Assembly (NCBI GenBank): GCA_903926385.1
Contig: CAIYIS010000072.1
Location: forward strand, 1 to 42,353
Source of the DNA: an uncultured Bacteroidota bacterium
GTDB taxonomy: Bacteria; Bacteroidota; Bacteroidia; 2-12-FULL-35-15
Reading direction: 5' to 3'
DNA: 42,353 nucleotides
Below, piece by piece: positions 1-7,258 of this stretch (position 1 is its first letter; each line of letters starts with the position of its first letter). Both the position numbers and the translations under genes were made by a program. Under the pieces are notes generated by a model. The model made no database searches. It saw only the letters and a list, made by a program, of their open reading frames with translations, and had not been told where the DNA came from.

Positions 1-139
1 AAATTATGTCTGCTATCGTAACTTTTTTGGGAGTATTAACAGGTGCTCAATTTGCTCCGAAATGGGGTGCTCAATTTGCTCCGAAATGCACTGCTCACTT
101 TAAACCGAAATACTATGCTCAATTTGACCGGAATCTCCA
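1..139. mobile_element. Putative end of an IS21-like insertion sequence (24-bp tandem terminal repeats)
   Basis: Four units of about 24 bp begin at positions 45, 69, 93 and 117. Each has the form GCTCAATTTGCTCCGAAAT, and the last two are more diverged. Arrays of this kind (GCTCAnTTTGnnCCGnAAT) are, from memory, typical of the multiple terminal repeats of IS21-family elements. The array ends near 139 in ...TCTCCA, which would fit a TG...CA terminus. If so, the element extends leftwards out of the window, and its transposase genes cannot be seen. The array overlaps the 3' end of the FmdE-domain gene. The alternative is an intergenic minisatellite with no transposon. Confidence 0.5.
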
Positions 140-761
140 ATATATCCGTCTTCATGAAGATGTTTTGAAGTGTAGGTTGCCAAGTGTAGTTTTTTATTTC
201 TTCTATTATAAATATTTCTTTGGGGTTTGATTTCAGGAGTTGTTGAGTGAAGTTGTTTTCTAATTGATGTAGTATATCTATTTTGCAGGCTTCTAATTTC
301 CCTTTGTTTGCTAATGCTCCTAAACTATCTATTGCGGGTGGTTTTACTCCTGCTTTTAGTTTTACTCCGTAGGTTTTATTGTTGTCGGTTCGTTGTACTA
401 TGAATGCGTATTTGATGCTGTCGGATACATAGAATGTGTTGAACTGGTAACGTGCTCCTGTAAGATATATTGCTATGTCGGTGAGGCAGGGTGATGATTT
501 GGAGATGATGCGTGTGTTGGTTCGGTCTGTGATTGTGTCGGGATATAATTTATATAATGCTTCTCTTAAACCTAAAAAACCTACCGCTAAACCATCGCAT
601 AAATGCCCGTGAAATTTAGCAACGTCTTGTAGTGTTATTGTTTGTTGGTTGGTTAGTCTTCCTTTTGAGAAATCGGTATCAAGTACTTTGATGGATGGGT
701 TTTGGGCAAAGGCGGGTAGTGATATTGAAACTATAAAGAGGATTAGGATTATATTTTTCAT
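36..761 (-). CDS. Periplasmic FmdE-domain protein, C-terminus replaced by repeat-encoded sequence
   Basis: The protein has 241 residues. Residues 1-19 form a signal peptide (hydrophobic core ending in AFA-Q), so it should act in the periplasm. Residues 45-200 match the FmdE family, named after a formylmethanofuran dehydrogenase subunit; the signature is FHGHLCDG at 50-57 with Cys55. The family binds metal, but its role outside methanogens is unclear. This is the last gene of the arsR-led operon, and its start codon overlaps the stop of the preceding permease (TAATG). After about residue 207 the reading frame enters the 24-bp repeat array at the window edge and ends in copies of FRSKLST. Those last ~33 residues are unlikely to be native, so the gene is probably truncated by an insertion. 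A link to arsenic or disulfide chemistry is inferred from context only. Confidence 0.75.
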   Translation of the reverse strand: MKNIILILFIVSISLPAFAQNPSIKVLDTDFSKGRLTNQQTITLQDVAKFHGHLCDGLAVGFLGLREALYKLYPDTITDRTNTRIISKSSPCLTDIAIYLTGARYQFNTFYVSDSIKYAFIVQRTDNNKTYGVKLKAGVKPPAIDSLGALANKGKLEACKIDILHQLENNFTQQLLKSNPKEIFIIEEIKNYTWQPTLQNIFMKTDILEIPVKLSIVFRFKVSSAFRSKLSTPFRSKLSTC

Positions 762-1468
762 TAAATTATTTTCATATAAATAAGTATGTAATATAAGCCT
801 GTGAGGACAAATAAAAATCCTGCAATTATGCGCATTACTTTTTCTATTTTAGTTATTGCATTAAAATATTTACCTACTTTTTGCATACTGAATGCAATTA
901 GGAATGTGAAAAATAAAACGAGAGAACCTGCGCCTATGGCGTAAAATATGGGTAAAGAAAAGCCTATTGTGCTTTTTATGCTCATCGGAATTAGTATTCC
1001 GAAATACATTGCTCCGCTGTAAGGACAGAATGCCATAGCGAATAAAGCACCTAACAGGAATGCTCCTAATAGTCCTTTGTCTTTGAATTTGTCTTGTAGT
1101 TTTTCGGTGAAATTTGTTTTGCCAAGGAAATTTAATTTGATAATGTTGAGCATTACTAATCCAATTAAAACCATTACTGGTCCTACAAATTTTTCGCCAT
1201 TGCCTTGAAAGAATTTTGCTACTTGAAATTTACTAGCACCAAAAATTATGGTCAATGCGATGGCGGTATAAGAGAGTGCTAACCCTAAAGTATAAAGGAT
1301 TCCGCTTAGTAAAACTTTTCGTTTTCCGGTTAATGTTTTTGAAATGTAGGCTGTGGCTGTGATGTTGGTGGCTAACGGGCAAGGGCTGATTGCGGTGAGT
1401 ATGCCCAGCAGCAATGCCGCGAGGATAGGCATATTTGCACTTTCAAAAAGTTGCTTAACGGTTTCCAT
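761..1468 (-). CDS. arsG: ArsG-like membrane permease (CcdA/DsbD-type fold)
   Basis: This is a 235-residue integral membrane protein with about six hydrophobic segments. It has paired cysteines in equivalent halves: ISPCPLAT (Cys30) and AFCPYSG (Cys148). This is the hallmark of the CcdA/DsbD transmembrane electron-carrier fold. Together with the neighbouring ArsF-type domain and CxxC thioredoxin, it fits the ArsG group, known from arsEFG loci tied to reduction and efflux of nitro-aromatic arsenicals. It would either export arsenicals or pass electrons from cytoplasmic thioredoxin to periplasmic partners. It lies 3 bp after the ArsF fusion gene and is clearly co-transcribed. A plain CcdA role in thiol transfer is the main alternative. 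Confidence 0.75.
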   Translation of the reverse strand: METVKQLFESANMPILAALLLGILTAISPCPLATNITATAYISKTLTGKRKVLLSGILYTLGLALSYTAIALTIIFGASKFQVAKFFQGNGEKFVGPVMVLIGLVMLNIIKLNFLGKTNFTEKLQDKFKDKGLLGAFLLGALFAMAFCPYSGAMYFGILIPMSIKSTIGFSLPIFYAIGAGSLVLFFTFLIAFSMQKVGKYFNAITKIEKVMRIIAGFLFVLTGLYYILIYMKII

Positions 1469-1471
1469 TAT

Positions 1472-2347
1472 TTATTTTAAAGCGATTTCAATTTTTGATT
1501 TTAATTGAGGAATAAATTTAGTAGGGTTGCTTGCGTTGTCAAAAGCAAAGTCGCTTAAATCGGTGATGTTGTCTTTGCCATTCACTACTTTGTTTATCAT
1601 TAAAGCAGTGCCTGTGGCTTGAAATTTCTCGGCTAATTTTGCATTTTTTTCATCATCCACATCAATGATTTGAAATATTATTTCGCCTGTTTTTACTTCG
1701 TTTGAAAAGTAATTATTAATGGTTGTTGTTGTGTTTGCTTTCATATCAATACAAGTGGTACATTGGCGTGTGCCGTGAAAAGCGAATACTTCTAAATGGT
1801 TTTTTGTTGATGTATTTGTTGCTGAAGGTTTGTTGTCCGTTTTATTATCGCTTACTTTTTTGTCGGCTGGTTGTTTGCAAGTGCCGTCAGGATTGCAGTC
1901 TTTGGAATTAGGGTTGGCACAACATGCCTTTTTTGTGGTTTCTCCTGCTTTGGTTGGAAAACCTGCTTCTGTCCAGGCTGTGATTCCGCCTTGCATATTT
2001 GATATGTTGGTAAATCCATTTTTCTTTAAAAGGTCAAGTGCTTTTTGGCTTCTTCCACCTGCTTTGCAGGCAACAATTACTTCTTTGTCTTTAGGGATAT
2101 CAGCTAAGTTGCTTTCTAAATCAGCCAAAGGGATGTTTACTACTTCTTTTACATCATAGGATTGTTCGGCTAACTCATCGGGGTTTCGGACATCAATAAG
2201 AAGAGCATTTGCTTTAAGTAATGCGTTTGCTTCGGTTACTGTTAAGTTTTCTTTTTCACCTTTTGAATTTGTACCAGTTGAATTAGAATTGCAAGAAATT
2301 AAAAAGAGGCTTGCAATGGCCGTGATTGTTAAGATTAATTTTTTCAT
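1472..2347 (-). CDS. Rhodanese-ArsF fusion lipoprotein
   Basis: This 291-residue protein has two domains. The N-terminus has a lipobox (LFLISC, Cys19), so it should be anchored to a membrane outside the cytoplasm. Residues 33-135 form a rhodanese domain with active-site loop CKAGGRS (Cys94) and the usual IDVR motif at 51-54. A low-complexity linker (~140-182) carries four more cysteines (CC at 142-143, C151, C157). Residues 184-291 match the ArsF family, with a CxxC motif (Cys196, Cys199) in a thioredoxin-like setting. ArsF is known from the arsEFG nitro-arsenical reduction locus. The fusion suggests persulfide or thiol transfer coupled to a surface reductase. The order here is permease, this gene, ArsG, FmdE. 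Domain calls are secure; the substrate is inferred. Confidence 0.8.
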   Translation of the reverse strand: MKKLILTITAIASLFLISCNSNSTGTNSKGEKENLTVTEANALLKANALLIDVRNPDELAEQSYDVKEVVNIPLADLESNLADIPKDKEVIVACKAGGRSQKALDLLKKNGFTNISNMQGGITAWTEAGFPTKAGETTKKACCANPNSKDCNPDGTCKQPADKKVSDNKTDNKPSATNTSTKNHLEVFAFHGTRQCTTCIDMKANTTTTINNYFSNEVKTGEIIFQIIDVDDEKNAKLAEKFQATGTALMINKVVNGKDNITDLSDFAFDNASNPTKFIPQLKSKIEIALK

Positions 2348-2374
2348 TTGTTTAATTGTTTGTTTTGATTTGTA

Positions 2375-3349
2375 CTATAAAATTATGTTGAATAAATATC
2401 CTGAAATAATCATAAAGAGAGCTGTTGTTCCGAAATAAATAGCAATCATTTTCCAATTCATTATTTTTTTGAGAAGCATTGCTTCGGGTAATGATAAGCC
2501 TATAACGCCCATCATAAAAGCGATTGCAGTGCCAAGTGGAACTCCTTTGGCAACTAAAACTTTTACAACAGGTATTACTCCTGCTGCATTGCTATACATT
2601 GGAACACCCATTAACACAGCTAAAGGAACCGCATACCATTGTCCTTTATTAATGTAATGTTCAAAAAAGCCTGTTGGTAAAAAGCCGTGCATTAAGCCAC
2701 CAATAGCGATACCTATAATAATATATAATGAAACACCTTTTACAATGTTGAATGCTTCTTTTAATATTAATGGCATTCGTTGTATTAATGTCAGTTTTTC
2801 TTCCTGTAGTTCTTCTTCTGTTTGTGCGTTGGTAATAATGTTTTGCACCCAAGGGGAAAGATGTTTTTCTAATTTTAATTTACCTAAAACAAAACCTCCG
2901 ATTATTCCTAATACTATGCCTGTGCCTACATACAAGGCGGTTACTTTAAAACCGAATGCTCCCGCAAAAATTGCTATTGCGACTTCGTTGACTAATGGAG
3001 CTGTGATTAAATATGTAAATGTGATTCCTAAAGGTATGCCACCTTTTACAAAGCCTATGAATAAAGGAACAGAGGAGCAGGAGCAAAACGGGGTGATAAC
3101 TCCAAATGAGGAAGCAAATAAATATTCCAAGCCATACATTTTGTTTCTGCTTAAAAAATTTCGGACTTTGTCAACAGGGAAATAAGAGTTGACAATACCC
3201 ATGATAACAGTGATTACAAATAATAAGATGGCAATTTTGATGGTGTCGAATACAAAAAAATTGAGCGCTTGCCCCCAATGATTTTGAGAAGACAAGCCAA
3301 TGATTGAATAAATGAGCCAATCGGCAAAATATTGTAACCAGTTGAACAT
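2375..3349 (-). CDS. ArsP-type permease (PF03773 family)
   Basis: This 324-residue membrane protein has about eight hydrophobic segments. It carries the family motif TPFCSCSSVP (residues 86-95, Cys89 and Cys91) and the repeated-half motif GVPMYSNAAGVIPV. The family (formerly DUF318) includes ArsP, an efflux permease for trivalent organoarsenicals, and related Cu/Zn-efflux proteins. A charged loop around residues 160-195 separates the two halves. It sits between the CxxC thioredoxin and the rhodanese-ArsF gene, downstream of an ArsR-type repressor. That context supports metalloid or organoarsenical export, with the paired cysteines as likely ligands. The spacing to the upstream thioredoxin gene (112 bp) is wider than elsewhere in the operon, with no clear terminator in it. 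Confidence 0.75.
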   Translation of the reverse strand: MFNWLQYFADWLIYSIIGLSSQNHWGQALNFFVFDTIKIAILLFVITVIMGIVNSYFPVDKVRNFLSRNKMYGLEYLFASSFGVITPFCSCSSVPLFIGFVKGGIPLGITFTYLITAPLVNEVAIAIFAGAFGFKVTALYVGTGIVLGIIGGFVLGKLKLEKHLSPWVQNIITNAQTEEELQEEKLTLIQRMPLILKEAFNIVKGVSLYIIIGIAIGGLMHGFLPTGFFEHYINKGQWYAVPLAVLMGVPMYSNAAGVIPVVKVLVAKGVPLGTAIAFMMGVIGLSLPEAMLLKKIMNWKMIAIYFGTTALFMIISGYLFNIIL

Positions 3350-3461
3350 CGTGATTTTTAAGTTAACAAAAACTTGTTGTCCTACAGAGGCAATTATTTT
3401 AGTTGATAGTAGTCGGGCTTACCCATTTTACAAATTACTGAATTTCCTTTGGAATGAAAAT

Positions 3462-3698
3462 TTACTGTTTCAATAAGTCTACAATTTCGTTAATATCCGC
3501 AACTCTTCCTTTTACTTTTATTACCTCGTCTATCATTAATACAGGCGTAGTAAGCACATTGTATTTCATCATTTCTTCAATGTCTTCGATTTTGATTACT
3601 TCGGCTTGAATGCCTAATTGTTTGACAGCTTCTAACACATTACTGTAGGTGGTTTTGCACTTAGCACAGCCAGGCCCTAATACTTTTATTTTTTTCAT
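3462..3698 (-). CDS. Small CxxC thioredoxin-fold protein (redox-active disulfide protein, ArsE-like position)
   Basis: This is a 78-residue cytoplasmic thioredoxin-fold protein beginning MKKIKVLGPGCAKC, with active-site Cys11 and Cys14 and the cis-proline strand TTPVLMIDE. It belongs to the short redox-active disulfide protein group. I chose the ATG at 3698 rather than upstream in-frame codons because homology starts there; the upstream extension overlaps arsR and an inverted repeat. In the arsEFG layout this gene occupies the place of ArsE, the small thiol partner. It may supply electrons to the ArsG membrane carrier. An ArsR-like operator copy lies just upstream (3735-3752), so it may be regulated together with, or separately from, arsR. 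Confidence 0.8.
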   Translation of the reverse strand: MKKIKVLGPGCAKCKTTYSNVLEAVKQLGIQAEVIKIEDIEEMMKYNVLTTPVLMIDEVIKVKGRVADINEIVDLLKQ

Positions 3699-3734
3699 TG
3701 TTGTATTTATTTGCAAAGTTACTTTATATTCACT

Positions 3735-3752
3735 ATTCGTAATGTGACGAAT
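3735..3752. promoter_or_regulatory. Second ArsR-type operator (inverted repeat)
   Basis: The sequence is ATTCGT-N6-ACGAAT, a perfect 6-bp inverted repeat with a 6-bp centre. It lies between the arsR stop and the thioredoxin start. It has the same arms (TTCGT/ACGAA) and the same spacing as the repeat upstream of arsR at 4084-4101. Two copies in one operon make an ArsR binding site likely. Binding has not been shown. Confidence 0.7.
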
Positions 3753-3769
3753 ATCACGGTGAGGTGATT

Positions 3770-4069
3770 TTAGTCGAAAAAACCGATTAGCAAACCTTTT
3801 GCTAAATTCCAATTTTCTTTGTTAATGCAATATTTTGTTTTGGGAGGGTTGATTTCTCCTTGTATTAGCCCAGCCTCTCTTAATACCTTTAAATGTTGTG
3901 AAAGTGTACTGTTTGCAATGGGTAACTCGTCTGACATGTCGCCATGATAACAACAACTTTGCTTATTTAATAATTCGATTATTGCTACTCTTACCGGATG
4001 ACCTAAAGCATTAGCAAACTTTGCAACAAGTTCTTGTTTGTCGGTGTATTTTTTTGATGTGATTGCCAT
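3770..4069 (-). CDS. arsR: ArsR-family winged-helix repressor
   Basis: The protein has 99 residues, the usual ArsR length. The helix-turn-helix is seen in LPIANSTLSQHLKVLREAGLI (about residues 49-69), followed by a wing region. Candidate metal(loid) ligands are the vicinal Cys39-Cys40 (KQSCCYHGD), just before the recognition helices, and Cys81. Family knowledge: such repressors leave DNA when As(III), Sb(III) or another thiophilic ion binds the cysteines. It heads the operon reading toward lower coordinates, and perfect inverted repeats lie on either side of it. The inferred role is autoregulation and control of the permease/thioredoxin genes. The inducer could be another thiophilic metal. 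Confidence 0.85.
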   Translation of the reverse strand: MAITSKKYTDKQELVAKFANALGHPVRVAIIELLNKQSCCYHGDMSDELPIANSTLSQHLKVLREAGLIQGEINPPKTKYCINKENWNLAKGLLIGFFD

Positions 4070-4083
4070 ATAGAATAAAAACA

Positions 4084-4101
4084 GTTCGTATTTATACGAA
4101 C
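4084..4101. promoter_or_regulatory. ArsR operator upstream of arsR (inverted repeat)
   Basis: The sequence is GTTCGTAT-TT-ATACGAAC, a perfect 8-bp inverted repeat centred 24 bp upstream of the arsR start. That is a normal place for an autoregulatory operator. It shares the TTCGT/ACGAA half-sites and 6-bp inner spacing with 3735-3752. Confidence 0.8.
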
Positions 4102-4180
4102 AAATGGCGTGCCAAATAATCTAAGTTGATAATTTGTCAGATTAAGAAGAATTATGACTACAGGATTATTATTTACCTTA

Positions 4181-4777
4181 CTATCTCTTTATCCCTACAA
4201 AACGAATAACCTCAGCATGGCCTTCATGAAATTTTCCTTCCTTTAATTCGGTAATGCACGTTTTCAATTCTCCTATTTCCAAATCTTTGAAATCATCGTG
4301 AAGTATGCTTTCCGTATACAGCAATGCAATATCCTTCGGACCTCCTGAATTCAAAGCCAGTTGTTTTGGATTAAATGCTTCTAATATAATTCTTCCACCT
4401 GGCTTTAGCCATGATATTGCTTTGTGATGAATTTTCTGACGAATTGTTGGAGTGAAATGAGCATAAATAAAAGCTACAACATCAACACTATTTTCAGTGT
4501 ACTCCACTTCGGTTGCATCCCCAATTTCATATTTTAACACAACATTTTTTGAATTCGCTAAACGCATAGCTTTGGTCTTTCCTGCATCACTCGAATCGAA
4601 TGACAATACTTCCCAACCACAAATTGCAGCATGTACACCATTTCTTCCCTCTCCATCACAAGGCAAAATAATTTTGCCAGGTATTAATGTGCTGAGTTGT
4701 TCTTTAAAAAATTCGTTCGGTTGTTCTCCATAAACAAATTCCTCCCTGTTATATCTTTCATTCCAAAAATTTTCCAT
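4181..4777 (-). CDS. Class I SAM-dependent methyltransferase
   Basis: This 198-residue protein is a single Rossmann-type methyltransferase domain. It starts MENFWNERYNREEFVYG, a pattern shared with TehB/thiopurine-methyltransferase-like small methyltransferases. Motif I is degenerate-looking (ILPCDGEGRNGVHAA, residues 37-51) but in the right place. The acidic position after strand 2 is FDSSD, and the later motif GGRIILEAF (127-135) is normal. Substrates of this group include tellurite, thiols and other small nucleophiles; the substrate here is unknown. It is transcribed away from the Crp-family gene and lies about 110 bp past the arsR operator on the other side. Its position beside two thiol/metalloid gene sets suggests a detoxification role, which is inference. 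Confidence 0.75.
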   Translation of the reverse strand: MENFWNERYNREEFVYGEQPNEFFKEQLSTLIPGKIILPCDGEGRNGVHAAICGWEVLSFDSSDAGKTKAMRLANSKNVVLKYEIGDATEVEYTENSVDVVAFIYAHFTPTIRQKIHHKAISWLKPGGRIILEAFNPKQLALNSGGPKDIALLYTESILHDDFKDLEIGELKTCITELKEGKFHEGHAEVIRFVGIKR

Positions 4778-4837
4778 TTCACTTTTCTTTTTTTATAAGG
4801 TTCAATAATTAATTAATGTTCTGATTTCTTAGGGTCA

Positions 4838-4858
4838 CAACATTAGTATTAAATGTTG
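4838..4858. promoter_or_regulatory. Inverted repeat between divergent methyltransferase and Crp-family genes
   Basis: CAACATT-N7-AATGTTG is a perfect 7-bp inverted repeat with a 7-bp centre. It lies in the 290-bp divergent intergenic region, 61 bp upstream of the methyltransferase start. It could be an operator for the Crp-family protein or an unknown regulator. No T-run follows, so it does not look like a terminator. Confidence 0.4.
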
Positions 4859-5067
4859 GTTCTTATGTTCACCATTTCGAGTGCAAAATTGAACAATTTA
4901 TTGTAAACGCAATGATACAAATGTTACAATCCATAATATACTTAAATATTTGAGTATTCTACATAAGAATAAATGTTCCTTAAAAGAGTGACAATTGAAA
5001 TTTTGTTACTTTCGCAATCCATTACTTATTGTTTTTTTGGAAACATCGAAGCGCACAATCACTTAAA

Positions 5068-5688
5068 ATGTCAAAAGCAAGTTCAATATTTAGCGACCCC
5101 AATCTTATAAAAGAGATAGAAACATCTGCAAAGATTAAAATGTTCAAGATGGGAGAGGTAATAATAAATGCAGGAGATGAAATTCTTTTTATTCCCCTAG
5201 TGATGAAAGGCAGTATTCGTATCATTCGTCAAAATTTGGATGGGGCTGAATCGTTTTTATATCATTTATATCCTGGCCAAACATGTGCAATGTCATTAAC
5301 TTGTTGTCAGGCCGGAAAAAAAAGCATGATAAAAGCTATTGCCGAAGTTAATTCCGAAATACTACAAATACCCGTTACTCAAACCGAAGATTGGTTCAAA
5401 TACCCTGAATGGAAAGCATATATCAGTAACAATTATAGCAACCGTTTTGCGGAATTAATTCAAGTAATCGACCTGATTTCGTTTAGTAATATGGACTTCC
5501 AATTACTGCACTATCTTGAAGAGCGTTCTAAGGCATTAAATACAAGAGTGCTTTATATCACTCATCAGGAAATAGCTGACGAACTTCATGTGCATCGCGA
5601 AACAATTAGCCGCTTGTTGCGTTTAATGGAACAAAAAAAGCTTGTTCTTTTGGGGCGCAACAATATTGAAGTATTGACTCAAAAATAA
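5068..5688 (+). CDS. Crp/Fnr-family transcriptional regulator
   Basis: The protein has 206 residues from the ATG at 5068; a TTG-started extension of 13 residues is not supported by family length. The N-terminal cyclic-nucleotide-binding fold spans about 10-125. It contains an unusual cysteine cluster, TCAMSLTCCQAG (about residues 73-84), in the loop where family members bind effectors. The C-terminal winged helix carries ITHQEIADELHVHRETISRLLR (about 161-182), the recognition helix. The cysteines suggest redox, nitric oxide, Fe-S or metalloid sensing instead of cAMP, which is inference. A promoter-like TTACTTTCG lies about 50 bp upstream. It heads a run of thiol genes on the same strand and is probably their regulator. 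Confidence 0.85.
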   Translation: MSKASSIFSDPNLIKEIETSAKIKMFKMGEVIINAGDEILFIPLVMKGSIRIIRQNLDGAESFLYHLYPGQTCAMSLTCCQAGKKSMIKAIAEVNSEILQIPVTQTEDWFKYPEWKAYISNNYSNRFAELIQVIDLISFSNMDFQLLHYLEERSKALNTRVLYITHQEIADELHVHRETISRLLRLMEQKKLVLLGRNNIEVLTQK

Positions 5689-5726
5689 ACAATTTCCTTC
5701 CTAATACCCATTTCCTTCAACATAAC

Positions 5727-5743
5727 ATCACAGGATTTGTGAT
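5727..5743. promoter_or_regulatory. Inverted repeat upstream of thioredoxin gene, possible regulator site
   Basis: ATCACA-GGATT-TGTGAT is a perfect 6-bp inverted repeat about 185 bp upstream of trxA and 40 bp after the Crp-family gene. TGTGA/TCACA are Crp/Fnr-type half-sites, although their order here is the reverse of the E. coli Crp site. It may be a site for the adjacent regulator. The remaining 5689-5928 gap shows no gene. Confidence 0.4.
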
Positions 5744-5928
5744 TATTATTTCATTCTGTTGATAAAGACGATTGCCTGTTTTTCAATAAATCGAATGATG
5801 GGTTCTCTCTTTATAAATCAAAATTAATTTTATAAAAATAAGGCTTATCCAACAAATGTTCCCAACCACTATTTTTTATTGCCGGACTTTTGTACCGAAA
5901 ATAATTAATAATAAAGTTTAAAAACAGT

Positions 5929-6225
5929 ATGGCAAATTTCAATGACATCATAAATTCAGAAAAACCTGTGTTGGTGGACTTCTCTGCCGAATGGTGTGGC
6001 CCATGCAAAATGATGTCGCCTATTTTGGAGCAGTTGAAAAAGATGATGGGCGAAACGGCAACAATAATAAAAGTGGATGTTGATAAAAACCCGAAAGCAG
6101 CTAGTATTTACCGAGTAAATAGTGTGCCTACTCTGATACTTTTTAAAAGGGGGGATGTAAAATGGCGACAGTCAGGGGTTGTACCAGCCGATCATTTAAA
6201 ATTAATAATAGACTTAAATAAATAA
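5929..6225 (+). CDS. trxA: Thioredoxin
   Basis: This is a 98-residue single thioredoxin domain without a signal peptide, so it is cytoplasmic. The active site is WCGPC (residues 22-26), the canonical form. Other family landmarks are VDFSAEW before it and the cis-Pro segment NSVPTLILF near residue 68. It is a general protein-disulfide reductant and could serve the OsmC proteins, the methyltransferase or the Cys-containing peptide encoded just downstream. The OsmC gene starts 4 bp after its stop, so the two are surely co-transcribed. A degraded second copy of this trx-osmC pair follows at 6734. The trxA symbol is by family; the housekeeping copy may be elsewhere in the genome. Confidence 0.92.
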   Translation: MANFNDIINSEKPVLVDFSAEWCGPCKMMSPILEQLKKMMGETATIIKVDVDKNPKAASIYRVNSVPTLILFKRGDVKWRQSGVVPADHLKLIIDLNK

Positions 6226-6229
6226 AATT

Positions 6230-6673
6230 ATGAATACAGAACATTTTTATGAGGTGTCAGTAAATTGGCAAACAGACCGCAAAGGAATTGCGAGTTCACC
6301 GGTATTAAATTCAACTATTGAGGTGGTAACTCCCCCCGAATTCCCCAAAGGAATTGCAGGGTATTGGTCACCCGAACATTTATTTGTTGCCGCTGTCAAC
6401 AGTTGTTTAATGACAACATTTTTATCAATCGCAGAAAATTCAAAAGTTGAATTTACAAGTTTTGAATCAAAAGCTATCGGTAAGTTAGAAATGGTGGATG
6501 GCAAATATATGATTAGCGAAGTTACTTTAAGCCCCATACTTATTATAAAGGATGCAAATCAAAAGGAACGAGCAGAACGCGTCTTATTAAAATCAGAAGC
6601 CAATTGTTTAATTTCAAACTCAGTCAAATCAAAGATAACCTTCAATCCTCAGGTGATGGTTGAAAATCAGTAA
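6230..6673 (+). CDS. OsmC/Ohr-family protein
   Basis: This 147-residue protein belongs to the OsmC superfamily, which reduces organic hydroperoxides with a pair of cysteines. The first is in AAVNSCLMTTFL (Cys59) and the second in SEANCLISNS (Cys126); both conserved positions are present. The WSPEHLFVAA segment before Cys59 is also typical. It is cytoplasmic. It follows trxA by 4 bp and probably uses thioredoxin or a dithiol as reductant. A paralogue about 60% similar by eye lies immediately downstream, fused to a thioredoxin stump. An alternative role is handling of other oxidised thiols or of electrophiles. Confidence 0.85.
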   Translation: MNTEHFYEVSVNWQTDRKGIASSPVLNSTIEVVTPPEFPKGIAGYWSPEHLFVAAVNSCLMTTFLSIAENSKVEFTSFESKAIGKLEMVDGKYMISEVTLSPILIIKDANQKERAERVLLKSEANCLISNSVKSKITFNPQVMVENQ

Positions 6674-6733
6674 TCTGAAAAATATTAATCCTTTAATATC
6701 ACGAATAAAAGTTAATCACTTAATATAGATCGT

Positions 6734-7252
6734 ATGACATTTTCAGAAAATACACATTTAAACAAATCTCCAATGGTTGATTTTTCTTCAGAGTGGTGTT
6801 TACCTTGTATGAATAACACAGAGCATTTTTATGAAGTGTCTTTAAACTGGCAATCCGGCAGAATAGGAATGTTGCACTCTCCAGAATTGAGTAAATCCGT
6901 CCAAGTGGTTACTCCTCCTGAATTTCCTAATGGTATTCAAGGCATCTGGTCACCCGAACACTTACTTTTAGCAGCAGTTAATAGTTGCTTAATGACAACC
7001 TTTCTCTCTGTTTCTGAAAATGCAGAATTAGAGTTCATCAATTTCGAATCAAAAGCAATTGGTAAATTGGAAATGGTTAACGGAAAATACATGATTAGTG
7101 AAATAACATTAACTCCAGTTCTCTCCATTTCAGATAAGCAAAATAGTAATAGAGCAACACTCTTGCTTCAAAAGTCCGAAGACAATTGTTTAATTGCAAA
7201 TTCCACCAAGTCAAAAATTATCTTTAAACCGGAAATAAAAATTATAAATTAA
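6734..7252 (+). CDS. Thioredoxin stump fused to OsmC-family domain
   Basis: The 172-residue protein starts with about 25 residues that align with trxA up to its active site (VDFSSEWCLPC, Cys22 and Cys25). It then passes directly into a full OsmC domain (MNNTEHFYEVSLNW...), with both OsmC cysteines kept (AAVNSCLMTT and SEDNCLIANS). It looks like a duplicate of the upstream trx-osmC pair in which the rest of the thioredoxin was deleted in frame. An internal ATG at 6809 sits exactly where the ancestral OsmC start would be, so a 147-residue form may also be made. If the longer form is translated, the OsmC domain carries an extra CxxC tail. The next gene starts 6 bp downstream. Confidence 0.8.
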   Translation: MTFSENTHLNKSPMVDFSSEWCLPCMNNTEHFYEVSLNWQSGRIGMLHSPELSKSVQVVTPPEFPNGIQGIWSPEHLLLAAVNSCLMTTFLSVSENAELEFINFESKAIGKLEMVNGKYMISEITLTPVLSISDKQNSNRATLLLQKSEDNCLIANSTKSKIIFKPEIKIIN

Positions 7253-7258
7253 TCTATT

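Noticed and set aside
6-230. Plus-strand frame of 74 codons at the window start
   Set aside because: It only reads through the 24-bp repeat array and the 3' end of the minus-strand FmdE gene; no start context or homology.
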